Positions 7,601-18,521 are shown, counted from the stretch's first letter. The stretch is DNA of 64,000 nt from CAZSBG01 sp964605145 (GCA_964605145.1 CAZSBG010000014.1:15719-79718), one strand, 5' to 3'. Translations and numbers: made by a program. The notes: a model not told the origin generated them from the sequence alone.

Positions 7601-10600
7601 TTAATTATTTTTATGTGCTTTTGACAGCCATGAATGCAATACCCGATACAGTTCGTCAGGATCAATGGGCTTCGAAAGATAATCATCCATGCCGGCATCG
7701 AAACATTTCTCCCGATCGCCTTTCATGGCATGCGCTGTCAATGCAATAATTGGAATGTCTGCCATGCCAAGCTCCTTTCGAATTTTCTGGGTGGCGGTAA
7801 ATCCATCCATGACTGGCATCTGGACATCCATTAAAATAATATCATACGAGTGTTTCCTCAGGGCATCAATGGCGATTTCACCATTCTCTGCCAGATCTGG
7901 TTTTATTCCAACGCGATTTAAAAACTCCATAGTCACCTGTTGGTTGACCAGGTTGTCTTCAGCCAATAAAATGCGACCTTTTTTATCGATCTTCAGCAGA
8001 GACTCGCCGTAATTTTCTTTTTCCGCATGGTCCTGTCTATTATTTTTCGGTCGGAATGACGTGCCCAACGCAGTAATCATCGCATCGAACATCTGACTTT
8101 TCTTGACCGGCTTCGTAATCGTCCAGATTTTTTGCAGTTTCTCCAGATCAATCATGCAAGCGTTTTTGCCAAGCGAGGTCAGCATAATGACCGGCGTATC
8201 TTTATACGGTTGCAATTCCCGTATTAAACGCACCAAATCGCAGCCATCCATTTCAGGCATTTGAAAGTCTGAAATGATTAATTCATAATCATCTTCCTTT
8301 TTCAGTATTTCAATGACCTGTTTGCCACTTTCCACCACCCTGGGATACCCCTTGAATGAGTGCAGCATTTCCTGTAAAATGAGTCGATTGGTGGCATTAT
8401 CATCTACAGCGAGCACTTTTAATCCTCGTACATCTGTTGGCAGCACTTCCTCTTTGGTGAATTCACCTTGCTGAATGAGAAATTTACCGGTAAAATGAAA
8501 TGTACTGCCAGCGCCAAGCGTGCTATCGAGCCAAATATCTCCGCCCATCATTTTCACAAGTTGTCGGGAGATGGTCAATCCCAGGCCGGTTCCGCCAAAC
8601 TTGCGGGTTGTTGAAGCATCCGCCTGTGTAAAACTTTCAAATATCGCTTTTTGCCGATCTTGAGCTATGCCGACGCCGGAATCTTTCACTGAAAAAAGCA
8701 ATATTGCATACTTGTCAGTTTTCTCTTTTAATTTTACCTGAATGGTCACCTCTCCGCCTTCAGTAAATTTGATGGCATTACCGACTAAATTCACCAATAC
8801 CTGTTTTAATCTGGCCGGATCACCGACCAAATGTACAGGCACCTCGTTGTGGATGAATATATTCAGTTCAATATTTTTGTCTTCCACGCGCTTAATGACA
8901 AGATCCGCCACGTTCTCAACAGTGGGCCTCAAATTAAAAGTGGTGTTTTCAAGAAAAATCTGTCCGGCTTCAATTTTCGAAAGATCAAGTATATCGTTGA
9001 GTAACGTCAACAGTTGAGTCGAGCTATTTTTCACCATGGAGAGAAATTGGTGCTGCTGATCTGTCAGGGGGGTGTCCAGTAAAATTTCTGTTAAACCGAT
9101 GACACCATTCATTGGCGTGCGAATTTCATGGCTCATATTCGCTAAAAATTCGCTTTTGAACTTGCTTGCATTTTTCAATTTTGTATTGGCTTCTTCCAGA
9201 TCATTTTTTGTTGTGCGTAATTCCCGCAACGTTTTTACCAGGTGGGATTTTTGCCTCTCCAATTCAGCGGTTCGCTTTGCGACCTCTTTCTCCAGAGCAA
9301 TCTGGTTTTTTTTCAGTTGATAGGTTCGCAACCGATACAAAAAATACAATATCAAAAATATTGAGATAATCGCCAGGTAAATAAACCAGGGTTTCTTCCA
9401 AAATGGTGGTAAAATTTGAAATTGAAAACTGGCGGTCTTACTACTCTCCACATTATCCCCGATAACGGCTTTTACTTGAAACGTGTAAGTACCAGGAAAC
9501 AAATTCGTGTAATGTGCCCGTGTATAGGAATTGGATTCCGTCCATGTGTTCTGGAATCCGAGGAGACGATATTGATATTTCAACTCCGACGTGTTACTGA
9601 AATAGATACCCTTAAACTCAAAAGATAATTCGTTGCAAGTATGTGACAACTTGTTCGCCGCATCTCCGACGAACAGGCTGTCGCCAATCCAGATTTTCTC
9701 AATGTTTATCAGCGGTTGGGATACTTTTTTTGAATAATTTTCAGGGACGAAACAGGAAAGGCCCTCGACAGTTCCAAACCAGAGGTGACCGTTTGAATCC
9801 AACAGGCTGGCTCTGCCATTTGTCTCGTTTTCAATTAATCCTTGATTCATTGTAAAATTGGCGATAACTTTATCAGTAAATACGTCGATTCCTTTGCCTG
9901 TGCCAATCCATGCACTGCCCTGCTGATCGTGTTGAATGAAATACACATTATCATCCGACAAACCATGCGAATAATCATAATTGCGAAATCCCTCTTTTTC
10001 ATTGTAAATACTGAAGCCCCGCCGCGTTGCGATCCATAAATTCCCGGCTGAATCCGGTCGGACGCAAAAAATGTAGTGATCCTGCAAGCCATCCCTTTCA
10101 TTGAAAAGCTCTGCAGCGCCGTCCCTGAATTTGACGAGCCCTACGCTGGAGCCAAACCATAAATTGCCATCCGGCGTTTGATTGATGTCGGTTACATAGT
10201 TGCAATGCACACTATCGGCTTCAGAAATTTTCCGCGTTTTCTTACCATCGAAGCAGAACACACCATACCCTTCCGTTCCGATCCACATGTTACCCTGTTC
10301 ATCTTTGAAAAGAGAAAAAATTCTTGCCTTCGGAAGATTCCAGATTTCCGGCGGTCTTATCAATTTTTCTCCATCAAAAATGAAAATGCCTTTTCCGCGT
10401 GTGCCAATCCAGATCCGATTGTCCCCATCCCTGGCCATTGTATAAACATATTCGTTTTCAATTGACGTAAAATAGTCAGGACAAGTAAGCGTGTTATTTT
10501 CAATCATGCACACTCCGCCACCGCTGGTACCGACTAATATCTCCCGGTTATTCCATTCAATAATGGAAAAAACAGATGTTTCTTTCATGCCGCTTTTTCG

Positions 10601-11605
10601 AGAATAATTTACGAAGTATTCTGATTTCAGGCGAGCGGCTCCCTTGCCATAGGTGCCAATCCATAAATTATCCTCACGATCCAGCAATAGCGAAGTAACA
10701 AAATTGTGGGGCAATCCATTATTTTTGTAGTAATTTGTAAATGCATCTCCATCAAACATAGATAATCCCTCAAGGGACTTCATCCATATTCGGTTATTTC
10801 GATCAACGACAAAACCGGACACATACCTGCTGCATAATCCATTTTCAGGAAAAAATGTGGTGAAAGTTTTTCCATCGAACCGGCATACACCGACACCTCG
10901 CGAACTAAACCACATGTTTCCGGCATGGTCTTCTGCTATTGCGACAATTCCTTCTGTGACGGGAAGGACTTCTTTGGTAAACATGCGCTTAATTTGAAAA
11001 TCCGGTTTTTTTCCGAATACCATTAATTTTAATACACCAGTTTTCGTACCAATCCACAGATAATTTTCATTGTCAACGTACAGACTCACCACTTCATCAT
11101 CTTTGAGTTCTGGCAGGGAATGAATAATATGAAATTTATTGTCATCGAAATACGCGAGCTGGTTTCCCGCAGTACAGAAAATTCTATCTTCTTTGTCGAT
11201 AACAATTTCATTCACAAACGAAGAACCAGGGAAGCCTCCCTCTTTGTTGTAATTTTCAAATGAAAAATCCTGATCATTTTTATAATCAAATTTGCTGATT
11301 CCATCTCGGGTAGCAATCCATAAATTCCCATGTTGATCCTGTTCAAAATCTAAAACTGCGTTATAAACGAGCCCATCACGGATAGAGAACGTTTTGAACG
11401 AAAACCCGTCATAGCAACTAATCCCCCCATTTGTGCCAAACCAGATATATCCTCTCGAATCCTGAAAAATTGCTGTGACTTCGGAATTGGCCAGTCCATG
11501 ATTCGCACTGAACAGCTCAAACGATAATTCCTGCGCCCGGGTTTCTGCAAAGAAATCTATGAATAGGCACAGAAATAAAATGATACAAAATGAATATCTC
11601 TTCAT
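7601..11605 (-). CDS. Propeller-type hybrid sensor histidine kinase with two receiver domains
   Basis: 1334 residues. An N-terminal signal peptide (about 1-25) leads into a periplasmic Reg_prop region with roughly a dozen repeats of the LWIGT-x-GI-x(3)-DG type, enough for two seven-bladed propellers. A Y_Y_Y domain (about 665-730), one membrane helix (about 740-759) and a coiled coil follow. The HisKA H-box is SHEIRTPMNG with phospho-acceptor His near 826, then HATPase_c (G-box GGTGLGL), REC1 (about 1065-1180, TKPVKKSQ) and REC2 (about 1210-1325, LMDVQMPVMDG). Both receivers keep the acidic pair, Asp, Thr/Ser and Lys. Unlike Bacteroides hybrid systems there is no C-terminal AraC HTH, and there is no Hpt. 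The ATG at 11605 has AGGA seven bases upstream, 10 bp after the previous kinase. Ligand unknown. Confidence 0.93.
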   Translation of the reverse strand: MKRYSFCIILFLCLFIDFFAETRAQELSFELFSANHGLANSEVTAIFQDSRGYIWFGTNGGISCYDGFSFKTFSIRDGLVYNAVLDFEQDQHGNLWIATRDGISKFDYKNDQDFSFENYNKEGGFPGSSFVNEIVIDKEDRIFCTAGNQLAYFDDNKFHIIHSLPELKDDEVVSLYVDNENYLWIGTKTGVLKLMVFGKKPDFQIKRMFTKEVLPVTEGIVAIAEDHAGNMWFSSRGVGVCRFDGKTFTTFFPENGLCSRYVSGFVVDRNNRIWMKSLEGLSMFDGDAFTNYYKNNGLPHNFVTSLLLDREDNLWIGTYGKGAARLKSEYFVNYSRKSGMKETSVFSIIEWNNREILVGTSGGGVCMIENNTLTCPDYFTSIENEYVYTMARDGDNRIWIGTRGKGIFIFDGEKLIRPPEIWNLPKARIFSLFKDEQGNMWIGTEGYGVFCFDGKKTRKISEADSVHCNYVTDINQTPDGNLWFGSSVGLVKFRDGAAELFNERDGLQDHYIFCVRPDSAGNLWIATRRGFSIYNEKEGFRNYDYSHGLSDDNVYFIQHDQQGSAWIGTGKGIDVFTDKVIANFTMNQGLIENETNGRASLLDSNGHLWFGTVEGLSCFVPENYSKKVSQPLINIEKIWIGDSLFVGDAANKLSHTCNELSFEFKGIYFSNTSELKYQYRLLGFQNTWTESNSYTRAHYTNLFPGTYTFQVKAVIGDNVESSKTASFQFQILPPFWKKPWFIYLAIISIFLILYFLYRLRTYQLKKNQIALEKEVAKRTAELERQKSHLVKTLRELRTTKNDLEEANTKLKNASKFKSEFLANMSHEIRTPMNGVIGLTEILLDTPLTDQQHQFLSMVKNSSTQLLTLLNDILDLSKIEAGQIFLENTTFNLRPTVENVADLVIKRVEDKNIELNIFIHNEVPVHLVGDPARLKQVLVNLVGNAIKFTEGGEVTIQVKLKEKTDKYAILLFSVKDSGVGIAQDRQKAIFESFTQADASTTRKFGGTGLGLTISRQLVKMMGGDIWLDSTLGAGSTFHFTGKFLIQQGEFTKEEVLPTDVRGLKVLAVDDNATNRLILQEMLHSFKGYPRVVESGKQVIEILKKEDDYELIISDFQMPEMDGCDLVRLIRELQPYKDTPVIMLTSLGKNACMIDLEKLQKIWTITKPVKKSQMFDAMITALGTSFRPKNNRQDHAEKENYGESLLKIDKKGRILLAEDNLVNQQVTMEFLNRVGIKPDLAENGEIAIDALRKHSYDIILMDVQMPVMDGFTATQKIRKELGMADIPIIALTAHAMKGDREKCFDAGMDDYLSKPIDPDELYRVLHSWLSKAHKNN

Positions 11606-11615
11606 TTTTTTCCTG

Positions 11616-14600
11616 CTATTTCCTCGTCAGCCACTTGTGAAGTGATTTATATAGTTCTGAAGGCTCAATGGGTTTCGAAACATAATCATTCATGCCGGCT
11701 TTCAGGCACTTTTCTTTATCGCCTTTCATGGCATGTGCAGTCATGGCCACTATTGGCAAATCATCCTTTGAAAATTTTGCACGGATTTTTTGAGTGGCTG
11801 TAAAACCATCCATGTTTGGCATTTGAACATCCATTAACACCAAATCATAATTATTCTTACTGAGCGCTTCCAGTGCTTGCCCCCCATCGCAGGCAATGTC
11901 GGCTTCCAGACTTGCTTTTTTTAGCAGCGCCAGAGCGACCTTCTGATTGATTGTATTATCTTCGGTCAACAGAATCCGAAATTTTCCATTCAATGCAATT
12001 AGTTTTTCGATCTCACGCATTTTTTCTTTTTCGGGATCTTTTTGAATTCCTGATTTCGCGTCTCCCAATTCAGAAACAGACGCGACAACATGGGTTATTG
12101 CTTCCAATAATTGACTCTGTTTGACCGGTTTAGTAAGCGTTAACACCTTAGTCTTCTGAGACTCTTCCTGAATTCTCTTATTGCCTTCTACTGAGGTCAA
12201 TAGAATAATCGGAGTATTTTTATGCTTTTCCATGGTTCGAATTTTTTTAATCAAACTGATACCATCCAGTCCAGGCATCTGGAAATCCGTAATAATGAGT
12301 TGAATATTTTGTTCAGTTTCCAACGCCTGAATAGCATCCCGGACACTTTCAACCACAATGGGACGACACTTGAAAGCCTTCAACGATTCTGTCAAAATAA
12401 GCCTGTTAATGGCGTTGTCATCTACGGCCAAAACTTTCATACCCTGAACATCAACAGGCAGTTTTTGTTTTACTTCAACCCTATTATTGCTGACACTCAA
12501 TTTTAGTGTAAATTGAAAATTACTCCCCTCGCCGGGCGAACTTTCCACCCAAATTTTGCCGTTCATCATCTCAACCAATTGGCGCGATATTGTCAATCCC
12601 AATCCTGTGCCGCCAAACTTTCTTGTAGTCGAGCTATCCTCCTGCGTGAAGCTTTCGAATACTTCTTTCTGTCGCTCTTTTGATATACCGATGCCCGTAT
12701 CAATGACAGAGACATGCAGAACGACATCCTCTCCCAATTTTTCCTCCACTTCCACCTTAACAAATACATCCCCCTCATCCGTGAACTTGATGGCATTGCT
12801 TAAAAGATTCACTAAAATTTGTCGCAGCCTGTTAGGATCACCAACAACTGTTTCCGGCACCTTGTTATCGATATAGATATTCAACTCCAATTTTTTCTGT
12901 TCAACCTGCTTAATAACGACATCTGATATACCTTCCACTACTGACCGAATATTGAACTCAATTTTTTCCAGGTTGAGCTGCCCGGCTTCAATTTTGGAGA
13001 AATCGAGAATATCATTCAATAAACCCAGCAACTGACCTGCACTATTTTTCAAGATATTTATGTACTGATCCTGTTCTCTTGTAAGTTCAGTGTCCAGCAT
13101 CAAATCGGCCATTCCCAGAACACCATTCATAGGCGTCCGTATTTCATGGCTCATATTTGCCAAAAATTCTGACTTGGCTTTATTGGCTGCTTCTGCCGCA
13201 ACTTTTGCCTGACGCAGTTCATCTTCATATCGTTTTCTATCGGTGATATCTATGAGCGTTGAAGAAATGAATAAAGGATCACCCCTGTCATTTTTTATTA
13301 CCGTTGCATTTGTCAGGGTTGGAAAAACAGTCCCGTCTTTTCTCAGCCGCCACATTTCCTCGGCTTTTAAATTACCGCTTTCAATTACATTCATCAATTT
13401 TTCTGACAGCCCGGCAAGTTGCTCCGGAGAATGAAAAATAGACGTATTTTTATCCAATACTTCTTTCAGCTTATAGCCGTGCATGTGTGCAAAAGATTCA
13501 TTGACATACAATATATTGCCTGCCATATCGGTGATAATTGCTCCATAATTTGCCCGATCGATGATTGTTTTGAACTTTTGTATTTCCTTTTCAGCTTCCT
13601 TTCTTTCGGAAATATCTCGCATGACACATTGCAGCGAAACCAATTTACCATGTTGAACGAGCGGCCTGCCGGTGACTTCAACAGGAAAAGGCTGCTTATT
13701 TTTTGGTTTATACAAAAATTCGATGACCGCAGCCTGTCTTTCTATAAAAATCTTTTTCATCATCTTTAATGCATACAAAAGTTCTGTCTTCTTAGCGAAA
13801 TATTTGGAAATATGCGACCCGATCTCCTCTTCCGCATCATAGCCGGCAAATTCTTTTATCGCCGGACTGCAATATTGAAGAACTCCGTTTCTCGATACAC
13901 GCAAAATAACATCATGCAATGCTTCGGTTAACAACTTATAATCTTGTTGACTGACTATTAGCTCATTTTTAGTCTGAATCCGGGCGATAATGCCCCCGGT
14001 TTGCGCAGCGATAGTTTCAATCGTGCTGCGAATTTCAGTTGGAATTTCTGAATGGCTGAATGAAGCGATGATGAGCGCCGCTATCACTTCATCGCCATGG
14101 ACAATCGGAATCACGCCAACAGATTTCAAACCCAATTGGATTCTATTTCTATCGATCTTTTTCTCAAAAGCGGGATTCTTTTCATTATATGTTCGATAAT
14201 AGCTATTCCGACTCATTACTATTTTATATTGCGGTGATTGCGCTTTGATTTTGCTTACACTTTTTGCAAAAGATTTTGGTAAATTTATGAATTCAGAGAG
14301 CTGCAATTCTTTTTTTTCATTATTTAAAAGATAAATTCCTCCACAATCAATTGATTCAATTTTTATAGTATATTCAAGCAATTTTTTCAATGCATCATTC
14401 AGTTCTGCAGTCGAATTCAAATCCATTGCCAAATCGCGTTGAATTTTGATCAACTCTTCCTGTTTCTTTTGCTCCGTGATATCTTCAAAACTTTCCACAC
14501 CTCCAATAACATTGCCGTCGGCATCTTTAATTAAATCAATATTTTTCGACACATGACGCAGAGAGCCCTCTTTTGTTTTGATGATGCAATGATTCTGAAA

Positions 14601-16136
14601 ACTGGGTTTGGCCACATTATCATTGTACAGACCACACCTGTTACCGCACGGATCTACTGCGAACAAATTGCAAGGCTGTCCAATCAGTTCCTTTTTTGAA
14701 TATCCAAGTATTTCAAAAGCTTTATCATTCAAATCAGTGATATTTTTATTCTTGTCTACGGTAAAAATTGCTCCGGGAACCACATGATAAAGTTGCTGCG
14801 CTTTTTCTTTCTCCTGTATCAACGCCCGTTCCGCCACTTTCCGCTCTGTGATATCTCTCATTATTCCAATCGCATTCCAATGGCCCTTCATTTTAACCGC
14901 CGAAAGAGAAAGTTCTACAGGAATCTCAACGCCATCACTGCGAAGCGCTGACAATTCCACGGTTTTGCCAACTGCATTCCCTTTGCCGCTATTTACAAAT
15001 TCGGGAAAAGCTTCAAAATGTGCTGCATGGTATTTTTTTGGAGCGAGAATATCATGCATTTTTTTACCAAGCATTGCCTCCCCTGTGTAACCGAAAATTT
15101 TACCGGCGGCTCGATTCCAGTAAGTAACATTCCCTTTATGATTAATCATAATAATGGCGTCCTGGGCCGAAGCTGATATCAATTTGAACTTTTGTTCGCT
15201 TTCAATCAGCGATGTTTCCATGGCGTTCTGGTCTTTCTTGAGTTTGAGATTATGCAACGCATAACCAAGGTCCTGGACAATTTCCTCAAATAAAGTTATC
15301 TCTTCCTCATCCTTAAGCAGCTCATTTTTTGTCGATACCGACATGACACCAAATACATGATGGTTGTGCACCAATCTTGACGTCATGGCACCACGATTTA
15401 AATACATGCCGACCAATGGACATTCACCGCAGAAATCATTTGTATCTTCCATAATATGCACGCCGCTTTTTTTCAAAACCTCCGAAGCGCACATTGGCAG
15501 CTTATTTTGTTGAAACAGGTCAGCAAAATCCTTTGCTTTTTCATTCAACCCTGCATGACATAAAGATTCCAATCCTGTTTCAGCATTGTATACCGCAATC
15601 CACACACTGAAATATCCTCGTGAATCTACCAGTGTGCGACAAATTTCATTGAGAAGCTTTTCCTGGTTTGAAGTTCGGTTAATCAAATAATTTACCGTTC
15701 GTATAGATTTTAAAATGGTTTTCAAATGGTGCTCTTTAATTTCAATCTGCTTGCGGTAGGTGATATCCATGAAAATCGCCATCACTGTTGATTTCTCCGG
15801 CATGCTGACTGTTATTTCGAACCATTTTTTCATGTGGGGATAATAATGTTCGAATATTGCAGGTATACGGGATCGTGCAACATCCTGGAAGCTTTTCCCG
15901 AAATTTCCTGCCGCGCTTTCAGGGAATAGTTCATACAAATTTTTCCCGACAATTTGTTCCAGTTCTTGCCCAACCATCTGAACATAGGCATCATTGGCAT
16001 CCAAACACCTGAAACTATTTTTTTGTCCGTTCTCCGATTCTACCTTAAATAGCAGCACTGCATTTGGTGAATTCTCAAATAGCTTCAAATCTCTGGAATT
16101 TGTATTTTTGTTCATGCTTCTGGTCTTATCAATCAT
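11616..16136 (-). CDS. Cytoplasmic multi-PAS/GAF hybrid histidine kinase with two receiver domains
   Basis: 1506 residues from the ATG at 16136, chosen because GAGG lies 7 bases upstream; the frame stays open to a TTG at 16262 directly after the upstream stop (1548 residues), but that site has no Shine-Dalgarno. Order of domains: PAS, GAF, PAS, PAS, GAF, PAS, PAS, HisKA (His near 997, SHEIRTPMNG), HATPase_c (GGTGLGL), REC, REC. No membrane helix is seen. The first GAF carries an FCGECPL cysteine motif (DNA near 15421-15445). The third PAS-family module (DNA near 14630-14685) has four cysteines within about 40 residues, which suggests a metal or redox cofactor. Both receivers look catalytically intact. 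It should integrate several cytoplasmic cues and pass phosphate to an Hpt protein encoded elsewhere. Confidence 0.92.
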   Translation of the reverse strand: MIDKTRSMNKNTNSRDLKLFENSPNAVLLFKVESENGQKNSFRCLDANDAYVQMVGQELEQIVGKNLYELFPESAAGNFGKSFQDVARSRIPAIFEHYYPHMKKWFEITVSMPEKSTVMAIFMDITYRKQIEIKEHHLKTILKSIRTVNYLINRTSNQEKLLNEICRTLVDSRGYFSVWIAVYNAETGLESLCHAGLNEKAKDFADLFQQNKLPMCASEVLKKSGVHIMEDTNDFCGECPLVGMYLNRGAMTSRLVHNHHVFGVMSVSTKNELLKDEEEITLFEEIVQDLGYALHNLKLKKDQNAMETSLIESEQKFKLISASAQDAIIMINHKGNVTYWNRAAGKIFGYTGEAMLGKKMHDILAPKKYHAAHFEAFPEFVNSGKGNAVGKTVELSALRSDGVEIPVELSLSAVKMKGHWNAIGIMRDITERKVAERALIQEKEKAQQLYHVVPGAIFTVDKNKNITDLNDKAFEILGYSKKELIGQPCNLFAVDPCGNRCGLYNDNVAKPSFQNHCIIKTKEGSLRHVSKNIDLIKDADGNVIGGVESFEDITEQKKQEELIKIQRDLAMDLNSTAELNDALKKLLEYTIKIESIDCGGIYLLNNEKKELQLSEFINLPKSFAKSVSKIKAQSPQYKIVMSRNSYYRTYNEKNPAFEKKIDRNRIQLGLKSVGVIPIVHGDEVIAALIIASFSHSEIPTEIRSTIETIAAQTGGIIARIQTKNELIVSQQDYKLLTEALHDVILRVSRNGVLQYCSPAIKEFAGYDAEEEIGSHISKYFAKKTELLYALKMMKKIFIERQAAVIEFLYKPKNKQPFPVEVTGRPLVQHGKLVSLQCVMRDISERKEAEKEIQKFKTIIDRANYGAIITDMAGNILYVNESFAHMHGYKLKEVLDKNTSIFHSPEQLAGLSEKLMNVIESGNLKAEEMWRLRKDGTVFPTLTNATVIKNDRGDPLFISSTLIDITDRKRYEDELRQAKVAAEAANKAKSEFLANMSHEIRTPMNGVLGMADLMLDTELTREQDQYINILKNSAGQLLGLLNDILDFSKIEAGQLNLEKIEFNIRSVVEGISDVVIKQVEQKKLELNIYIDNKVPETVVGDPNRLRQILVNLLSNAIKFTDEGDVFVKVEVEEKLGEDVVLHVSVIDTGIGISKERQKEVFESFTQEDSSTTRKFGGTGLGLTISRQLVEMMNGKIWVESSPGEGSNFQFTLKLSVSNNRVEVKQKLPVDVQGMKVLAVDDNAINRLILTESLKAFKCRPIVVESVRDAIQALETEQNIQLIITDFQMPGLDGISLIKKIRTMEKHKNTPIILLTSVEGNKRIQEESQKTKVLTLTKPVKQSQLLEAITHVVASVSELGDAKSGIQKDPEKEKMREIEKLIALNGKFRILLTEDNTINQKVALALLKKASLEADIACDGGQALEALSKNNYDLVLMDVQMPNMDGFTATQKIRAKFSKDDLPIVAMTAHAMKGDKEKCLKAGMNDYVSKPIEPSELYKSLHKWLTRK

Positions 16137-16262
16137 TTTTTTGCCTCGACAGATATACATAAATTGTTGTGAAACGGTTCTTTCATTCAGTTTTATTGAA
16201 GATGCACTGTCCGCTTTTTTTGCAATATTAAAATCAGCAGATTGAGAGTCATGTGTCTCCAA

Positions 16263-18491
16263 TCAGTTCATCAACCATTTGTGAAGAACTTCATATAATT
16301 TGTCGGGATCAATGGGTTTGGAAATATAATCATCCATCCCGGCTGAAAGGTATTTTTCCCTGTCACCTTTCATGGCATTGGCTGTCATTGCAACAATTGG
16401 CAATTCTTTCATTTGAAGATCGTTTCTTATTTTCACTGTTGCCTGAAGACCATCCATATTCGGCATTTGAACATCCATTAGAACCAGATCGTATTGTTTT
16501 TGCGCTAACGACTTTAATACATGCTCACCATCGCCGACCACATCAACTGGTATTTCTATTTTTTTCAACAAAGCCAGGGCGACTTTCTGGTTGATAAAAT
16601 TGTCCTCTGCTAACAACAGGTTTTTCTTATTTTTCAATGTAGTCAACTCCTGAATTTTCTTGTCTGAAACGCTATCTACAGTATTTTTACTTAACGATTT
16701 TTTTTCATGGCCTTTCGCGGAAAGCGCCAAAATGATCGTTCGAATGAGGCGGCGTTTTTTGGCAGGTTTAACCAATGACCAATAATGCGATAATCCACTC
16801 AGCGAATTGATTTCTTCATTTTTTTCAACTGATGTCAACAGAATAATGGGCATATTTTTGTGCGTTGCCATGTTCCTTACCTGACGAATGAGTTCCACGC
16901 CATTCATTTCCGGCATCTGGTAATCTGTGATTATCAATTTAAAAGAATGATTATTTTTGAGCTTGTCGAGAGCTTCACGACCACTTGCCACTGTTACAGG
17001 AATGACCTCAATCGATTTCAACATTTCCTGCAAAATGAGCCTGTTCGTCTCATTATCATCCACCACAAGGGCCTGAACTCCTTTTATACTATTCGGCATA
17101 CCAGTTTCCGGTTTAGTTTTCCTCTCTATAAAGGGAAATTTAGCAGTGAAATAAAAAGTGCTTCCCTTTCCGGGTACACTTTCCAACCATATATCTCCGT
17201 CCATCATTTTAACCAGTTTTTTACAAATGGACAATCCCAAACCAGTGCCCCCATATTTACGGGAAGTTGAAGAATCAGCCTGAGTAAAACTTTCAAATAT
17301 TGCCTGCTGGCGCGGTATGGGAATACCAATTCCACTATCTGCCACAGAGAAAAACAATTCTGTTCCATTCTTTTTACACTTTTTCATTTCAACTTTAATG
17401 GTTATTTCACCCTGCTCAGTGAATTTTATTGCATTGCCAACAAGATTTATGATAATTTGCGTGAGCCGCACAGGATCGCCCAACAACGTATTGTGGACAT
17501 CATTATTGATAAACAGATTCAGCTCAAGTCCTTTCTCTTCAGCGCGATACACAAAAATGTCCGTTACATTTTCCAATATTTGACGAAGATTAAACTCTGT
17601 TTTCTCGAGGCTCAACTGTCCTGCTTCAATTTTTGAAAAGTCCAAAATGTCATTCAAAATGGTCAGTAACTGGTCTGCACTGGCTTTCACCATCCCCAAA
17701 TACTGCTTTTGCTGTTTCGTAAGTTCTGTTTCAACCAGTAAATCCGTCAATCCGATAATTCCGTTCATTGGTGTGCGAATTTCGTGACTCATGTTTGCAA
17801 GGAATTCACTTTTTGCACGGTTGGCCTCTTCGCTAATCTGTTTTTCCCGCTCAAGTTCTTTTGTCCTGAACCTAAGCAGCGAGTTATCTTTAATCGCATT
17901 CCAGTATTCACGGTACTGATTTTTTCCCTGAACCATGAGAAAAATCAAAAATAATGTAAAAAGCGCAGTGATGGTGTATTCTTGAGTCCCGCCGAGAAAA
18001 AAGCTGCATATAATGGTTGGTAGGATCAGCAACGCGAGAAAAGTCCGCAGCAAAGCAATATTTGGTGAAAGAGAGGTTACTGCGGCCGAGCTAATACCGC
18101 TTGTCACAAGAATGACCAGAAGGGACGTCCACGACAGCCCGTAAATTGCTATCGTAAAACTGGTGAATCCGCCCCAGAGTGCAGCAATTAATATGGTGGA
18201 AGAATAAAAGAATATTTTCCAGTACCTTTGATTCTTCACATACAATTGTTCCCTAAATACTGCACATATAAACCGGCCGCCGGCAAATATCAGGGTTCCA
18301 ATTCCCAACAAGAACATTGTCTGATGATGTTCCGAAGAATAATCCGTTGAGATGAAGATGACCGCAAAAAGCAGTAAATATACAAATGGCCCGGGAATAG
18401 ATCTTTTCCCAAGTTCAAAATTTGCCTGCTTCTTTAGGTCAATTTCGCTGTTGATTTCACTATTCATCTTTGTATCTATATTAGGGTTCAT
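16263..18491 (-). CDS. Membrane-anchored hybrid histidine kinase with two receiver domains
   Basis: 742 residues. About six hydrophobic helices between residues 33 and 190 form an integral-membrane sensor without a large external loop; I do not recognise it as a named MASE domain. A short coiled coil leads to HisKA (His236 in SHEIRTPMNG), HATPase_c, REC1 (ITDYQMPEMNG) and REC2 (LMDVQMPNMDG). All expected phosphotransfer residues are present. The ATG at 18491 has AAGGA 8 bases upstream, next to a 7-bp hairpin. Its stop codon abuts the open frame of the next kinase. A membrane-state or small hydrophobic signal is possible but is a guess from topology. Confidence 0.9.
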   Translation of the reverse strand: MNPNIDTKMNSEINSEIDLKKQANFELGKRSIPGPFVYLLLFAVIFISTDYSSEHHQTMFLLGIGTLIFAGGRFICAVFREQLYVKNQRYWKIFFYSSTILIAALWGGFTSFTIAIYGLSWTSLLVILVTSGISSAAVTSLSPNIALLRTFLALLILPTIICSFFLGGTQEYTITALFTLFLIFLMVQGKNQYREYWNAIKDNSLLRFRTKELEREKQISEEANRAKSEFLANMSHEIRTPMNGIIGLTDLLVETELTKQQKQYLGMVKASADQLLTILNDILDFSKIEAGQLSLEKTEFNLRQILENVTDIFVYRAEEKGLELNLFINNDVHNTLLGDPVRLTQIIINLVGNAIKFTEQGEITIKVEMKKCKKNGTELFFSVADSGIGIPIPRQQAIFESFTQADSSTSRKYGGTGLGLSICKKLVKMMDGDIWLESVPGKGSTFYFTAKFPFIERKTKPETGMPNSIKGVQALVVDDNETNRLILQEMLKSIEVIPVTVASGREALDKLKNNHSFKLIITDYQMPEMNGVELIRQVRNMATHKNMPIILLTSVEKNEEINSLSGLSHYWSLVKPAKKRRLIRTIILALSAKGHEKKSLSKNTVDSVSDKKIQELTTLKNKKNLLLAEDNFINQKVALALLKKIEIPVDVVGDGEHVLKSLAQKQYDLVLMDVQMPNMDGLQATVKIRNDLQMKELPIVAMTANAMKGDREKYLSAGMDDYISKPIDPDKLYEVLHKWLMN

Positions 18492-18499
18492 CTCAAATG

Positions 18500-18521
18500 T
18501 CCTTTACATCTTCGGATGTAA
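18500..18521 (-). promoter_or_regulatory. Hairpin at the ribosome-binding site of the membrane-anchored kinase
   Basis: On the minus strand, TTACATC-CGAA-GATGTAA (18504-18521) forms a perfect 7-bp stem whose 3' arm ends at the first base of the AAGGA Shine-Dalgarno (18500-18504). It could tune initiation of the 16263-18491 kinase or separate it from the upstream FIST/kinase pair. No function is proven. Confidence 0.35.

Noticed and set aside
16137..16262. TTG start and extra 42 residues for the PAS/GAF kinase
   Set aside because: No Shine-Dalgarno precedes the TTG, while the ATG at 16136 has GAGG 7 bases upstream. A 19-codon out-of-frame peptide starting at the ATG after GGAG in this stretch was also set aside as too short.
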